A stretch of 21,331 nt of DNA from Firmicutes bacterium UBA5486 (GTDB taxonomy: Bacteria; Bacillota; UBA4882; UBA10575): NCBI GenBank assembly GCA_002427045.1, contig DIPO01000080.1:21797-43127 (forward strand). The letters are read 5' to 3'. Both the position numbers and the translations under genes were made by a program. Within the stretch, counting starts at the first letter, position 1, and every line of letters starts with the position of its first letter. The notes beneath the pieces are model-generated. The model ran no database searches. It saw nothing but the letters and a program-made list of their open reading frames with translations, and was not told the origin of the DNA. Below are positions 15,125-21,331 of this stretch, in pieces.

Positions 15125-15395
15125 ATTCCACAGCTATGGAAGACTTATTCAACCTTTGCATGAGGCGGCTTTTTTTACGAGCAGCCGCATTTTTATGAAT
15201 CAACCCTTTAGCAGCAGCTTGATCCAATTCTTTCATAGTAAGTGGTAGCAATTCCTTAGCTTTTTCTTGATCAGTTTCAATCGCGAGTTCCATGTTTTTA
15301 ATAGTAGTTCTAAGTTCGGATTTTTGACTCCGATTTAATGACTTGCGAAATGCTGAGGTTTTCATTCTTTTCTTTGCGGATTTAATATTAGGCAC
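15123..15395 (-). CDS. rpsT: 30S ribosomal protein S20
   Basis: A 90-residue basic, helical protein that binds 16S rRNA early in small-subunit assembly. The N-terminus MPNIKSAKKRMKTSAFRKSL and the later GLIHKNAAARKKSRLMQRLN are characteristic. The start is GTG 15395 with GGAGGTG seven bases upstream on the - strand. It is transcribed alone from its own promoter, against holA. rpsT between holA and gpr is a common clostridial arrangement. Confidence 0.97.
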   Translation of the reverse strand: MPNIKSAKKRMKTSAFRKSLNRSQKSELRTTIKNMELAIETDQEKAKELLPLTMKELDQAAAKGLIHKNAAARKKSRLMQRLNKSSIAVE

Positions 15396-15432
15396 TGATT
15401 TTCACCTCCAACTAGAGACTTAAACTTACTAT

Positions 15433-15461
15433 ATTCTATCCTCTTTGACTTCTCATTGCAA
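15433..15461 (-). promoter_or_regulatory. rpsT promoter
   Basis: Read on the - strand, TTGCAA (15461-15456), a 17-base spacer and TAGAAT (15438-15433) form a good housekeeping promoter about 40 bases upstream of the rpsT start. Confidence 0.7.
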
Positions 15462-15549
15462 GTCCCTTATTGATTATTCATTTTGTAAAGCATAATTTTT
15501 CCGAGCACGGGGGAGGATAAGCATAAGAAAAGAAAAGGGGGTAATTCTC

Positions 15550-15876
15550 TTGATCGGTGCAGTAATCCGCTTTATAGTTTCAGCTTTGGTTTTAATGTTT
15601 GTGGGTTTTTTGGTTCCAGGATTTAAGGTCGGCGGTTTTGTGGGAGCACTGATTGCTGCGGTAGTAATCGCCATCCTTGGTTATATCGCTGAAAGCCTCT
15701 TTGGCCGAAATGTATCCCCACAAGGAAGAGGTTTGGTTGGGTTTATCACTGCTGCGGTGGTCATTTATCTCACCCAGTTTATTGTCCCTTCAATAGAAGT
15801 TTCCATTTTAGGAGCCTTATTGGCAGCTTTAGTTATTGGAATTATTGATGCCTTTGTGCCGACAGAGCTTAGGTGA
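15550..15876 (+). CDS. Phage-holin-family membrane protein (PF04020, YvlD-like)
   Basis: A 108-residue protein made almost entirely of four hydrophobic segments, with the PGFKVGGFVGALIAAVVIAI and PSIEVSILGALLAALVIGII repeats typical of the phage_holin_4_2 / YvlD family. Despite the name these are chromosomal membrane proteins of unknown role; no phage genes are nearby. The start is TTG 15550, supported by AGGGGG about eight bases upstream. It lies 41 bases before gpr and could be co-transcribed with it, as no promoter is obvious in that gap. Confidence 0.85.
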   Translation: MIGAVIRFIVSALVLMFVGFLVPGFKVGGFVGALIAAVVIAILGYIAESLFGRNVSPQGRGLVGFITAAVVIYLTQFIVPSIEVSILGALLAALVIGIIDAFVPTELR

Positions 15877-15917
15877 GTCGCTAAAAAACCTGGTGCTAAA
15901 GAAGGGAGAGGTAGAGA

Positions 15918-16883
15918 ATGGCTTTTTCTAATTTGGGAATGGGAGACATAAGGACTGACCTTGCTTTTGAAGCTCATGAACTGGCATCAGGGAGAATAGG
16001 TGCTCCAATACCAGGCGTGCAAAGACAATCCGAAGAAAAAGGTGTAGCCAAAGTGATTCGGGTAAGTATCCAAACACCAGAAGCCGGGCAGGCTTTAGGC
16101 AAACAACCAGGATACTATGTTACTATTGAATCCCAATCGCTGCGAGGAAGAGATAAAGATGAACTTGAGGAAGTAGCAAAGATTATTGCAGAAGAGATCC
16201 AAGGGTACATCCGCGGTTTCAATTTTACTGAAGATGATACCGCTCTGGTAGTAGGTTTAGGTAACTGGAACGCAACTCCAGATGCCCTTGGCCCTAAGGT
16301 AGTTGAAAAGGTGCTAGTTACCAGACATCTTTTTCAGAGTTCACCTCCGGAAAAAAGAGGAGGTTTAAGACCCGTTTGTGCAATTTCCCCTGGAGTATTA
16401 GGAATTACAGGAGTAGAGACTAGTGAAATTGTGGCGGGGATTGTACAAAGGATAAAACCCCAATTTTTACTGGTGATTGATGCTTTAGCTTCCCGAGACA
16501 CAGAAAGAATGGGTAGTACCGTTCAGATTGCTAATACCGGGATTAACCCGGGATCGGGAATCGGCAACCGTAGATTAGGGCTGACTCAGCAGATATTAGG
16601 AGTGCCAGTAATTGCTCTGGGAGTACCAACCGTAGTAGAAGCAAAGACAATAATCCATGATGCCTTGGACCAAGTCTCTGGATTAAGAAATATGCCATCA
16701 GATCAGGGGGCTCGCAAAGAAGTAATAAATCGGGTGCTTTCCCCTTACTTTCGCGATCTGATTGTAACTCCTAAAGAAATTGATATTCTAATCCAAGATA
16801 TATCGAGGGTTCTGGCTGGAGCAATCAATATTGCTCTTCATCCGGAAGTTACCCCGGAAGAAGTTTTTCGTTACCTTGATTAG
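15918..16883 (+). CDS. gpr: Germination protease GPR (spore protease)
   Basis: A self-processing aspartic-type endopeptidase (MEROPS A25) that degrades small acid-soluble spore proteins at germination. At 321 residues it is slightly short. The zymogen N-terminus carries IRTDLAFEA (11-19), resembling the cleavage site of its own SASP substrates. The catalytic Asp candidates are Asp 122 (NATPDALGP) and Asp 188 (LLVIDALASRD), followed by NTGINPGSGIGNRR. It is the clearest evidence that the organism makes endospores. I cannot see a sure forespore-type (sigma-G) promoter. Confidence 0.96.
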   Translation: MAFSNLGMGDIRTDLAFEAHELASGRIGAPIPGVQRQSEEKGVAKVIRVSIQTPEAGQALGKQPGYYVTIESQSLRGRDKDELEEVAKIIAEEIQGYIRGFNFTEDDTALVVGLGNWNATPDALGPKVVEKVLVTRHLFQSSPPEKRGGLRPVCAISPGVLGITGVETSEIVAGIVQRIKPQFLLVIDALASRDTERMGSTVQIANTGINPGSGIGNRRLGLTQQILGVPVIALGVPTVVEAKTIIHDALDQVSGLRNMPSDQGARKEVINRVLSPYFRDLIVTPKEIDILIQDISRVLAGAINIALHPEVTPEEVFRYLD

Positions 16884-16946
16884 AGGTTTACCTTAACATA
16901 AGCATCCCCTTTTCTTCATAGGATGAGAAGAGACGGGGGTGTAGTC

Positions 16947-17225
16947 ATGTCTGGGAAAACCAGGGCTTTTAAGCTAAGAATTCCTCGTTTGGTAGTAAAT
17001 TATCTTTTGTATTTGAATCTTCTTATTATCTTAATGCTGTTCTTCTCATCTTTGGGCTTAAACTTTTTCCTCCGGCCAAAAGCTTATCCAGCAACCTCCA
17101 GTAAAAATAGGAAAGAAAGTACAGGAGGTGCGGGAATTCTAGATTTATGGGAGATGGATACAAACCGGGCCCGGAGAATACTTGAGCAAGGAATGCCAAT
17201 GATTAAAAAAAGAAATAACCCCTAA
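16947..17225 (+). CDS. Small single-span membrane protein of unknown function (spoIIP position)
   Basis: A product of about 92 residues with a basic N-terminus (GKTRAFKLRIPR), one hydrophobic span (LVVNYLLYLNLLIILMLFF) and a short external tail ending KKRNNP. I do not recognise it. It sits between gpr and a terminator, where spoIIP commonly lies, and SpoIIP also begins with a single membrane anchor, but no amidase domain follows. It may be a truncated spoIIP or an unrelated small protein. ATG 16947 has GGGGG upstream; the earlier ATG 16923 has a poor site. A hairpin could cover that GGGGG. Confidence 0.6.
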   Translation: MSGKTRAFKLRIPRLVVNYLLYLNLLIILMLFFSSLGLNFFLRPKAYPATSSKNRKESTGGAGILDLWEMDTNRARRILEQGMPMIKKRNNP

Positions 17226-17249
17226 CCTTATAGGTTTCGGGTTTTTTTC
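17217..17249 (+). terminator. Terminator after the small membrane protein
   Basis: Outer stem AACCC/GGGTT (17217-17221 with 17239-17243) and inner stem AACC/GGTT (17224-17227 with 17233-17236) are separated by a two-base internal loop and followed by TTTTTTC. The hairpin overlaps the stop codon of the preceding gene. Confidence 0.75.
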
Positions 17250-17362
17250 GATGATCTTTTATTCGCTCATGCTTATACAATTCCTTAAAAGTTAGAAGGA
17301 GTTTCTTTTTAACTGATGAAAAGATCCTAAATTAAAATTTTCTTTTGGAAAGGGTTATTAGA

Positions 17363-18931
17363 GTGAAAACAGAATCTTTTTCCTCCGGAAAACTGGCGAG
17401 AACCGCGGGGATGATCTCAGGGATGATCCTGTTCAGCCGGCTTCTGGGGTTTATCCGGGAAGCAATTACGGCAAATCTTTTTGACCGGGCGCAGACAGAC
17501 CCCTTTTTTGCAGCTTTTATTATTCCGGATTTCATGTATTATTTATTGGTTGGTGGAGCATTATCAGCAGCTTTTATTCCCCTCTTCTCTGAGTATTTAG
17601 CCAAAGAAGAAGAGGAAGAAGGGTGGAGGATGGCTAGTACTTTTTTAAATCTTACCATCCTATTATTGGCTGTTTTTTCTCTTTTAGGCATGGTTTTTGC
17701 TCGCCAGTTAGCCCCGTTACAAGCTTATAAAATGAAAGCTGGAAAACTCCAATTATTAGTAGAACTAACACGTATGATGTTCCCGGCTGTTTTTTTTACA
17801 GCTTTAGCTGGATTAATGGGAGGAGTTCTAAATTCTTATCAAAAATTTTTTATTCCGGTTTTTGGCCCGATTCTCTATAATATTGGAATAATTTTAGGTG
17901 CTTGGTTTTTGGGTCCCCGTTATGGGATCAAGGGTATGGCTATTGGTGTAGTATTAGGTGCAATTGCGAATTTTTTGACACAAGCTACCTATGTCCTTAA
18001 ACTGACTAAAGGGCATGATCTGTTTTACATCAACCTAAAGCATCCAGGGTTTAAAAGAATGTTAATTCTAATGCTCCCGTCTTTGATTGGACTCTCTGCT
18101 ACACAGATAAATATCTGGGTGACTACAAATATGGCCTCAGCACTGCCGGAAGGTAGTATTACCTATCTTCGTTTAGCCCAAAGACTAGTGCTTCTCCCTA
18201 TCGGCATCTTTGCCACAGCAGTTTCTACTGCTTTTTTCCCAACGCTTTCTCAACTAACAGCTAAAGGAAAATGGGTAGAGTTTCGAGAGAACCTTTCTTT
18301 AGGGATTAGAGTAATTCTATTTATTACCATACCCTCGGCTTTTGGATTTATTAGTATGCGGACAGAAATTGTGCGGTTACTTTATGAACGGGGAGAGTTT
18401 ACTCCCTTTCAAACGAAAATGACTGCCTATGCTTTGTTCTTTTATAGCCTTGGCCTTTTTGCCCATGGGGCAATTCAGATTCTACCGCGGGGTTTTTATG
18501 CTTTAAAAGATACAGTAACACCAGTAAAGGTTACATTTACAACTGTAATTCTGAGTATCTTATTAAACTTATTTTTCTTGAAACACACTAATCTGCAGCA
18601 TGGAGGATTAGCCCTCTCCTTCTCATTGATGGGAATTGCTAATATGTTAATCTCCATTTTCCTGCTAAAAAAGAAGATTGGCGGAATAAAAGGGAAGCAG
18701 ATTTTCCGTACTTTTATGCAATCATTATTTGCTGCTGCCGGGATGGGGATAATAATCAGTCTCATACTTCCGTTCTGGAATAAGTTTTTATTAGGGCTGG
18801 GATTGACAAGGAACCTTTTTAATTTATTACAGGTAATAGGGGGAATCGGAATAGGTCTTATTGCCTATCTGTTATTGGCTCTACTTTTAAAGATGGAGGA
18901 AGTTAAACTCTTAAGGAAAATGCTGGTGTAA
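17363..18931 (+). CDS. murJ: Lipid II flippase MurJ (MviN)
   Basis: A 522-residue polytopic membrane protein of the MOP superfamily that moves lipid II across the membrane for peptidoglycan synthesis. The N-terminal SRLLGFIREAITANLFD (25-41) holds the conserved arginines, followed by the family stretch AFIIPDFMYYLLVGGALSAAFIPLF. About 14 hydrophobic segments are visible. I choose GTG 17363, preceded by GGAAAGGG, over TTG 17345. It is separated from gpr by a terminator and from the sigma operon by about 430 bases, so it is probably transcribed alone. Confidence 0.93.
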   Translation: MKTESFSSGKLARTAGMISGMILFSRLLGFIREAITANLFDRAQTDPFFAAFIIPDFMYYLLVGGALSAAFIPLFSEYLAKEEEEEGWRMASTFLNLTILLLAVFSLLGMVFARQLAPLQAYKMKAGKLQLLVELTRMMFPAVFFTALAGLMGGVLNSYQKFFIPVFGPILYNIGIILGAWFLGPRYGIKGMAIGVVLGAIANFLTQATYVLKLTKGHDLFYINLKHPGFKRMLILMLPSLIGLSATQINIWVTTNMASALPEGSITYLRLAQRLVLLPIGIFATAVSTAFFPTLSQLTAKGKWVEFRENLSLGIRVILFITIPSAFGFISMRTEIVRLLYERGEFTPFQTKMTAYALFFYSLGLFAHGAIQILPRGFYALKDTVTPVKVTFTTVILSILLNLFFLKHTNLQHGGLALSFSLMGIANMLISIFLLKKKIGGIKGKQIFRTFMQSLFAAAGMGIIISLILPFWNKFLLGLGLTRNLFNLLQVIGGIGIGLIAYLLLALLLKMEEVKLLRKMLV

Positions 18932-19360
18932 TCCGGGGGCTCTTTGCTTGAGAAAAGAAAGCCTTTGGTATTGTTATGTGTTATAATAGTTAAGTTAAGG
19001 AAATTAGCAGGAGTTATGTTCCTAATTGTAGAAAAGTAATAACAAATTAAACGAAAAGACAAAATAGATTAAAAAATAGTTTGTTAATATTGTTTTTACG
19101 GCATAATCTAAAGCATTCTATCTGTTAATGAAAATAGGTTAAGCGACATACGGTGCTGCTAGCTGTATTATAAAGCTAATTGCCTTGTTGCTTTAATTTA
19201 GGGTTATGATATTATAATCTGTTGCTTAGAAAGGGTTTATCAATATTTTTTATGGCATGATAAGTTGAAGATAGGAGATTGCAATTAGTTAAAACAATAT
19301 TTTGTGGTATGATAGTTTAAATATAGAGACGATGCAATTTGCCCGATGAGGAGGAAAAAC
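18932..19360 (+). other. Long leader upstream of the sigma operon
   Basis: More than 400 bases without a gene, very AT-rich. It contains several -10-like elements: TGTTATAAT (18979-18987), TATAAT (19213-19218, with TTGCTT 19 bases upstream), TGGCATGAT (19253-19261) and TGGTATGAT (19305-19313). The last two lie in a direct repeat (19241-19341). A weak hairpin follows the murJ stop but lacks a good T-tract. No tRNA or recognisable RNA motif is seen. Confidence 0.5.
19241..19341 (+). repeat. Two imperfect direct repeats carrying extended -10 motifs
   Basis: Unit 1 (19241-19288) and unit 2 (19295-19341) share CAATATTTT, TGGYATGATA, a following purine-rich stretch and GAT(T)GCAATT at the end. Each has an extended -10 (TGGCATGAT and TGGTATGAT). 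The second would start transcription around 19320, shortly before the sigma gene. A more distant relative lies near 19087-19107 (AATATTGTTTTTACGGCATA). Confidence 0.5.
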
Positions 19361-20017
19361 TTGAATAGGAAAGACATTGTTTCTAAAAGCCCTGCTTCCC
19401 ATCGTCAGAATAATTATGATTCAACTAATTCTGAAGAAAGAACAAAAGAGTCTCAATTGATTGAAAGAGCTAAACTGGGAGATGAAGAAGCTTTTCAAGA
19501 CCTAATGGAACTTCATCAATCAAAAGTCTACCATTTACTGTTGGGAATTCTTCACGACAATTTTCAAGCTCAAGAAGTGACGCAAGAAACCTTTGTGAAA
19601 GCCTGGAAAGGATTACGGTCTTTTAAACAAAATTCAAGTTTTTGGACATGGCTATACCGGATTGCTTACCGCACTGCTCTGGATTATCTCCGAAAGAAAC
19701 GGAGAGAGGAGTGGTTTCTACAAATTGGAGAGAGTATTCGCGAAAGCATTCAACATCAACCAGAACCGCTAGAAGTAGTATTGAAGAAAGATAAAGAAAA
19801 AGATCTGCACCAGGCATTAGGAGATTTATCTCTTCCGCAACGGATGGCGGTAGTTTTATATTTTTTTCAGGGACTTTCTTATCGGGAGATTTCGAATGTT
19901 ACCCGTCGGCCGCTTGGTACGATCCGGGCTGATTTACATAGGGGAAAAAATAAATTAAGAGAGATTATCTCCAAAAAGTGGGGGATAAAAGATGCGGATG
20001 CCAGACCGGGAGCATGA
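19361..20017 (+). CDS. ECF-family RNA polymerase sigma factor
   Basis: A group 4 (ECF) sigma factor of 218 residues. It has a polar N-terminal extension of about 30 residues, then sigma-2 (about 32-115: LIERAKLGDEEAFQDLMELH, QAQEVTQETFVKAWKGLRSF, FWTWLYRIAYRTALDYLRKK) and sigma-4 (about 150-205: LPQRMAVVLYFFQGLSYREI, then PLGTIRADLHRGKNKLRE). Only these two domains are present, which defines ECF factors. I start it at TTG 19361, because GAGGAGG (19348-19354) is ideally spaced; the in-frame ATG 19346 has that site inside its own coding sequence. The next gene overlaps its end. The stress that activates it cannot be told. Confidence 0.93.
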   Translation: MNRKDIVSKSPASHRQNNYDSTNSEERTKESQLIERAKLGDEEAFQDLMELHQSKVYHLLLGILHDNFQAQEVTQETFVKAWKGLRSFKQNSSFWTWLYRIAYRTALDYLRKKRREEWFLQIGESIRESIQHQPEPLEVVLKKDKEKDLHQALGDLSLPQRMAVVLYFFQGLSYREISNVTRRPLGTIRADLHRGKNKLREIISKKWGIKDADARPGA

Positions 20018-20411
20018 AAAAGGATTAAATTTTTATGATGAAACTGATCTGTGGCTAGAAAAACTTCATAAATGTCAAAGCCCAGATAAATTTACAGCTT
20101 TAGCAACATCACTGGGGTGGGTGGAAGAAGAACTACCTCCTTATCTGATCGTAGAAGTCATGAACAGGATTAATAAGGGACAAGGTGAGGAAAATCTTAA
20201 TTCTAAAGTCTTTTATTTTGTGGGCTTTTTTTTGATGGTAGTGGTAATTATTTTAAGCTTTTTGCTTAGCAAAATATTTAATCCTAAGATCTATATAGAG
20301 AATCCTCAGATCCGGATCGGCCTTTTTTGGTTAGTAGCGAGTTTGGGCCTGAGTATTATATTGCTTGCCGGTTGTACATATTGGTTATCGGAAATTAGTA
20401 GAAGAGAGTAA
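19992..20411 (+). CDS. Two-helix membrane protein, possible anti-sigma factor
   Basis: A 139-residue product with an acidic N-terminal cytoplasmic part of about 70 residues and two hydrophobic segments (FYFVGFFLMVVVIILSFLL and IGLFWLVASLGLSIILLAGC). It overlaps the sigma gene by 26 bases in another frame, the usual arrangement for ECF sigma and anti-sigma pairs. It lacks a zinc-type HxxxCxxC anti-sigma motif and I do not recognise the family, so the anti-sigma role rests on position, size and topology. GGGGG precedes the ATG. Confidence 0.65.
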   Translation: MRMPDREHEKGLNFYDETDLWLEKLHKCQSPDKFTALATSLGWVEEELPPYLIVEVMNRINKGQGEENLNSKVFYFVGFFLMVVVIILSFLLSKIFNPKIYIENPQIRIGLFWLVASLGLSIILLAGCTYWLSEISRRE

Positions 20412-20440
20412 TAATGGTTTACTGGTAAGGGGGCACGACG

Positions 20441-20839
20441 ATGAATTGGTTGATGCTAATTATTTCTCTTATGATCCTCGGGATTCTTGCTTTTGTTTTT
20501 GCCATCAGATATTTTATTCATTTAGAAAGAATTGCTCTGATTAAACAGGGTATTATTCCCCCAGCTTTAATGAATCCTGTTTTCAATAGGGGATCCTTTG
20601 GAATGCTATTAGCTGGTTTAATTACTGCTTTTAGTGGTTTAGGATTATTAATAGGTTTTTATTTAGGATTAGGGAAAGGGTTCTGGTTAATAGGTGGTTT
20701 TCTGCCGATTGGAGTAGGTAGTGCTCTAATTTTGGGGTATTTTATGGGTTCCCCAAACAGGAAAACAGAAGTTTATTCAGTCCAAACGCAAACAGACAAT
20801 TTGGGTAAAGAAGTGGAGGATAAAGGAGCCGCCCCGTAA
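20441..20839 (+). CDS. DUF6249-like membrane protein
   Basis: A 132-residue protein with an N-terminal hydrophobic segment, a short ERIALIKQGIIPPAL stretch typical of small membrane proteins linked to ECF sigma operons (DUF6249-like: HxERxAxIxxG), two further hydrophobic segments (GMLLAGLITAFSGLGLLIGF and LIGGFLPIGVGSALILGYF) and a polar tail. Function is unknown. It is the last gene of the sigma operon, 29 bases after its neighbour, with GGGGGC before the ATG. Its stop codon lies in the loop of a terminator hairpin. The family assignment is from memory and moderately sure. Confidence 0.7.
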   Translation: MNWLMLIISLMILGILAFVFAIRYFIHLERIALIKQGIIPPALMNPVFNRGSFGMLLAGLITAFSGLGLLIGFYLGLGKGFWLIGGFLPIGVGSALILGYFMGSPNRKTEVYSVQTQTDNLGKEVEDKGAAP

Positions 20840-20850
20840 GGCGGCCTTGT
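20828..20850. terminator. GC-rich terminator between convergent genes
   Basis: GCCGCC (20828-20833) pairs with GGCGGC (20840-20845) around CCGTAA, with T-rich sequence after it on +. It overlaps the end of the DUF6249-like gene and lies just after the stop of the - strand small ORF, so it may serve both. Confidence 0.65.
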
Positions 20851-20852
20851 TA

Positions 20853-20984
20853 TTATCCTGTTATTTTTGCTTTGGTTTTTTCTGTTGAATTGCTAGTCAA
20901 TTGGAGAACAAGTTCTTTCAAACCAGCGGTATCACCAGAAAGAATTAGATGTTTTGCTAGTTTATCAAGGTCGCTTCTTCGCAT
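20853..20984 (-). CDS. Small ORF of 43 residues, unknown function
   Basis: On the - strand an ATG at 20984-20982 is preceded by AAGGAGG (20997-20991), a textbook ribosome site with 6-8 base spacing. The frame runs 43 codons to TAA at 20855-20853, just before the shared hairpin. The product begins MRRSDLDKLAKHLILSGDTA and is followed by an amphipathic GLKELVLQLTSN helix and a basic tail (TEKTKAKITG). I see no signal peptide, Cys pairs or membrane segment. It resembles many small, helical spore-former proteins but I cannot name it. The overlapping + strand frame lacks a ribosome site. Confidence 0.6.
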   Translation of the reverse strand: MRRSDLDKLAKHLILSGDTAGLKELVLQLTSNSTEKTKAKITG

Positions 20985-21101
20985 GGAAAGCCTCCTTCCA
21001 GTTTTGAAAAAATCCATACGAAGACTATTCTATGAAACAACAGGAGAAAAAGTGCTTGGCCTAAGAAAAAATATTTAGCAGGTTGCTTGGAAATCTCCAA
21101 A

Positions 21102-21130
21102 TTGACAAAGGTTGTCATTTATGTTAACAT
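21102..21130 (+). promoter_or_regulatory. Putative + strand promoter with extended -10
   Basis: TTGACA (21102-21107), a 17-base spacer and TAACAT (21125-21130) preceded by TGT form a perfect -35 with an extended -10. TGACAAAGGTTGTCA (21103-21117) is a small dyad covering the -35. The promoter would give a leader of over 190 bases inside the window. Confidence 0.5.
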
Positions 21131-21139
21131 CTTATGTAG

Positions 21140-21168
21140 AGACATTATGCTCTTTAGGCATAATGTCT
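21140..21168. promoter_or_regulatory. Perfect 11-bp hairpin/dyad
   Basis: AGACATTATGC (21140-21150) pairs with GCATAATGTCT (21158-21168) around a 7-base loop. No T-tract follows on either strand, so it is not an obvious terminator. It lies 10 bases after the -10 of the promoter above and would be at the very 5' end of that transcript, where it could be a stabilising hairpin, or it could be a protein-binding site. Confidence 0.5.
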
Positions 21169-21242
21169 TATACTTATATATAAGTGAAATATTACCATAA
21201 CACTTAAATTTACATTCTTTGTAGAAAAAATCATTTAGATAT

Positions 21243-21295
21243 AAGCTTTTTGCGTTGTGTCCTTTTTAAAAGGTCCCAACACAATATATAGTGTT
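21243..21295 (-). repeat. 53-bp element, right copy (inverted)
   Basis: This is the reverse complement of bases 1-53 with one mismatch (G at 21259). The identity ends sharply at 21243, and on the other side it reaches the window edge of the left copy, so it may be longer. It contains NrdR-like box 1. Confidence 0.85.
21279..21294. promoter_or_regulatory. NrdR box 1 of a tandem pair
   Basis: ACACAATATATAGTGT fits the NrdR consensus acaCwAtATaTwGtgt at all 16 positions. Its centre is 32 bp from the next box. Confidence 0.7.
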
Positions 21296-21310
21296 GGGCT
21301 TGTATTAGGC

Positions 21311-21326
21311 TATCAATATATTGTGC
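21311..21326. promoter_or_regulatory. NrdR box 2 of a tandem pair
   Basis: TATCAATATATTGTGC has the exact CWATATATWG core (21314-21323) with weaker flanks. Two boxes about three helical turns apart on the same DNA face are the standard NrdR arrangement at ribonucleotide-reductase promoters. Confidence 0.65.
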
Positions 21327-21331
21327 AGGGA

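Larger units (their letters stand above)
20985..21331. other. Regulatory tail at the right end
   Basis: About 350 bases without a gene after the small ORF start. From left to right it holds the small ORF's ribosome site, a + strand promoter (21102-21130), an 11-bp hairpin (21140-21168), a 14-bp AT palindrome (21172-21185), the right copy of the 53-bp element and two NrdR-like boxes. The gene it most likely controls lies beyond the window to the right. Confidence 0.6.

Noticed and set aside
15550..15876. Prophage holin
   Set aside because: The family name is historical; no lysin or other phage gene is nearby, and the family is chromosomal in many bacteria.
20872..21078. 68-codon + strand frame
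   Set aside because: It has no ribosome site and overlaps the small - strand ORF, which has an excellent one.
21172..21185. ACTTATATATAAGT as an NrdR box
   Set aside because: It is a perfect palindrome but has T and A where the core needs C and G, and its spacing from box 1 does not fit. It is kept only as an unexplained palindrome.
1..21331. The inverted end repeats as terminal repeats of a large transposon
   Set aside because: The enclosed genes are core housekeeping genes and no transposase or integrase is present.

Overview
The window reads as chromosomal core-genome sequence from an AT-rich, endospore-forming member of the Firmicutes, most likely an uncultured Clostridia-like lineage. 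The grounds are the tmk-darA-yaaR-holB-ricT block, the nadK-argR-recN block, the spore protease gpr next to rpsT and holA, a SpoVB-like flippase, strong AGGAGG-type ribosome binding sites, and frequent TTG and GTG starts. I see no rRNA, tRNA, CRISPR array, transposase or prophage.

Layout. (1) 79-3510, + strand: tmk, darA, yaaR, holB (clamp-loader delta') and ricT/yaaT, in the order known from Bacillus, but without yabA afterwards. (2) 3535-5989, +: a polar amino-acid ABC transporter with its own promoter, a terminator after the binding protein, then overlapping permease and ATPase genes. (3) 5990-6320: a repeat-rich convergent junction with a 22-bp perfect hairpin, a short interspersed repeat and a 63-bp tandem repeat that runs into the end of the next gene. 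(4) 6295-7668, - strand: a SpoVB-like MOP-superfamily flippase. (5) 7669-8120: a divergent regulatory region holding a duplicated module of about 77 bp. (6) 8121-15089, +: nadK, argR, recN, comEA, comEC and holA (clamp-loader delta), almost gapless, ending in a terminator shared with convergent rpsT (-). (7) 15550-18931, +: holin-family membrane protein, gpr, a small membrane protein where spoIIP is often found, and murJ. (8) 18932-20839, +: a long leader with repeated extended -10 motifs, then an ECF sigma factor, a two-helix membrane protein (possible anti-sigma) and a DUF6249-like membrane protein. (9) 20853-20984, -: a 43-residue small ORF, followed by a regulatory tail to the end of the window.

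The most interesting signal is a set of five exact CWATATATWG cores, all intergenic, matching the NrdR box (consensus acaCwAtATaTwGtgt, recalled from the literature). Two lie at the right end, 32 bp centre to centre, which is the classical tandem NrdR arrangement. One lies upstream of tmk, and two sit in the duplicated module upstream of nadK. If functional, the ribonucleotide-reductase repressor would also control thymidylate kinase, NAD kinase, both clamp-loader subunits, recN and comEC, that is, an expanded dNTP and DNA-replication regulon. The tmk box lies in a 53-bp element (52/53 identical) that recurs inverted at the right end of the window.
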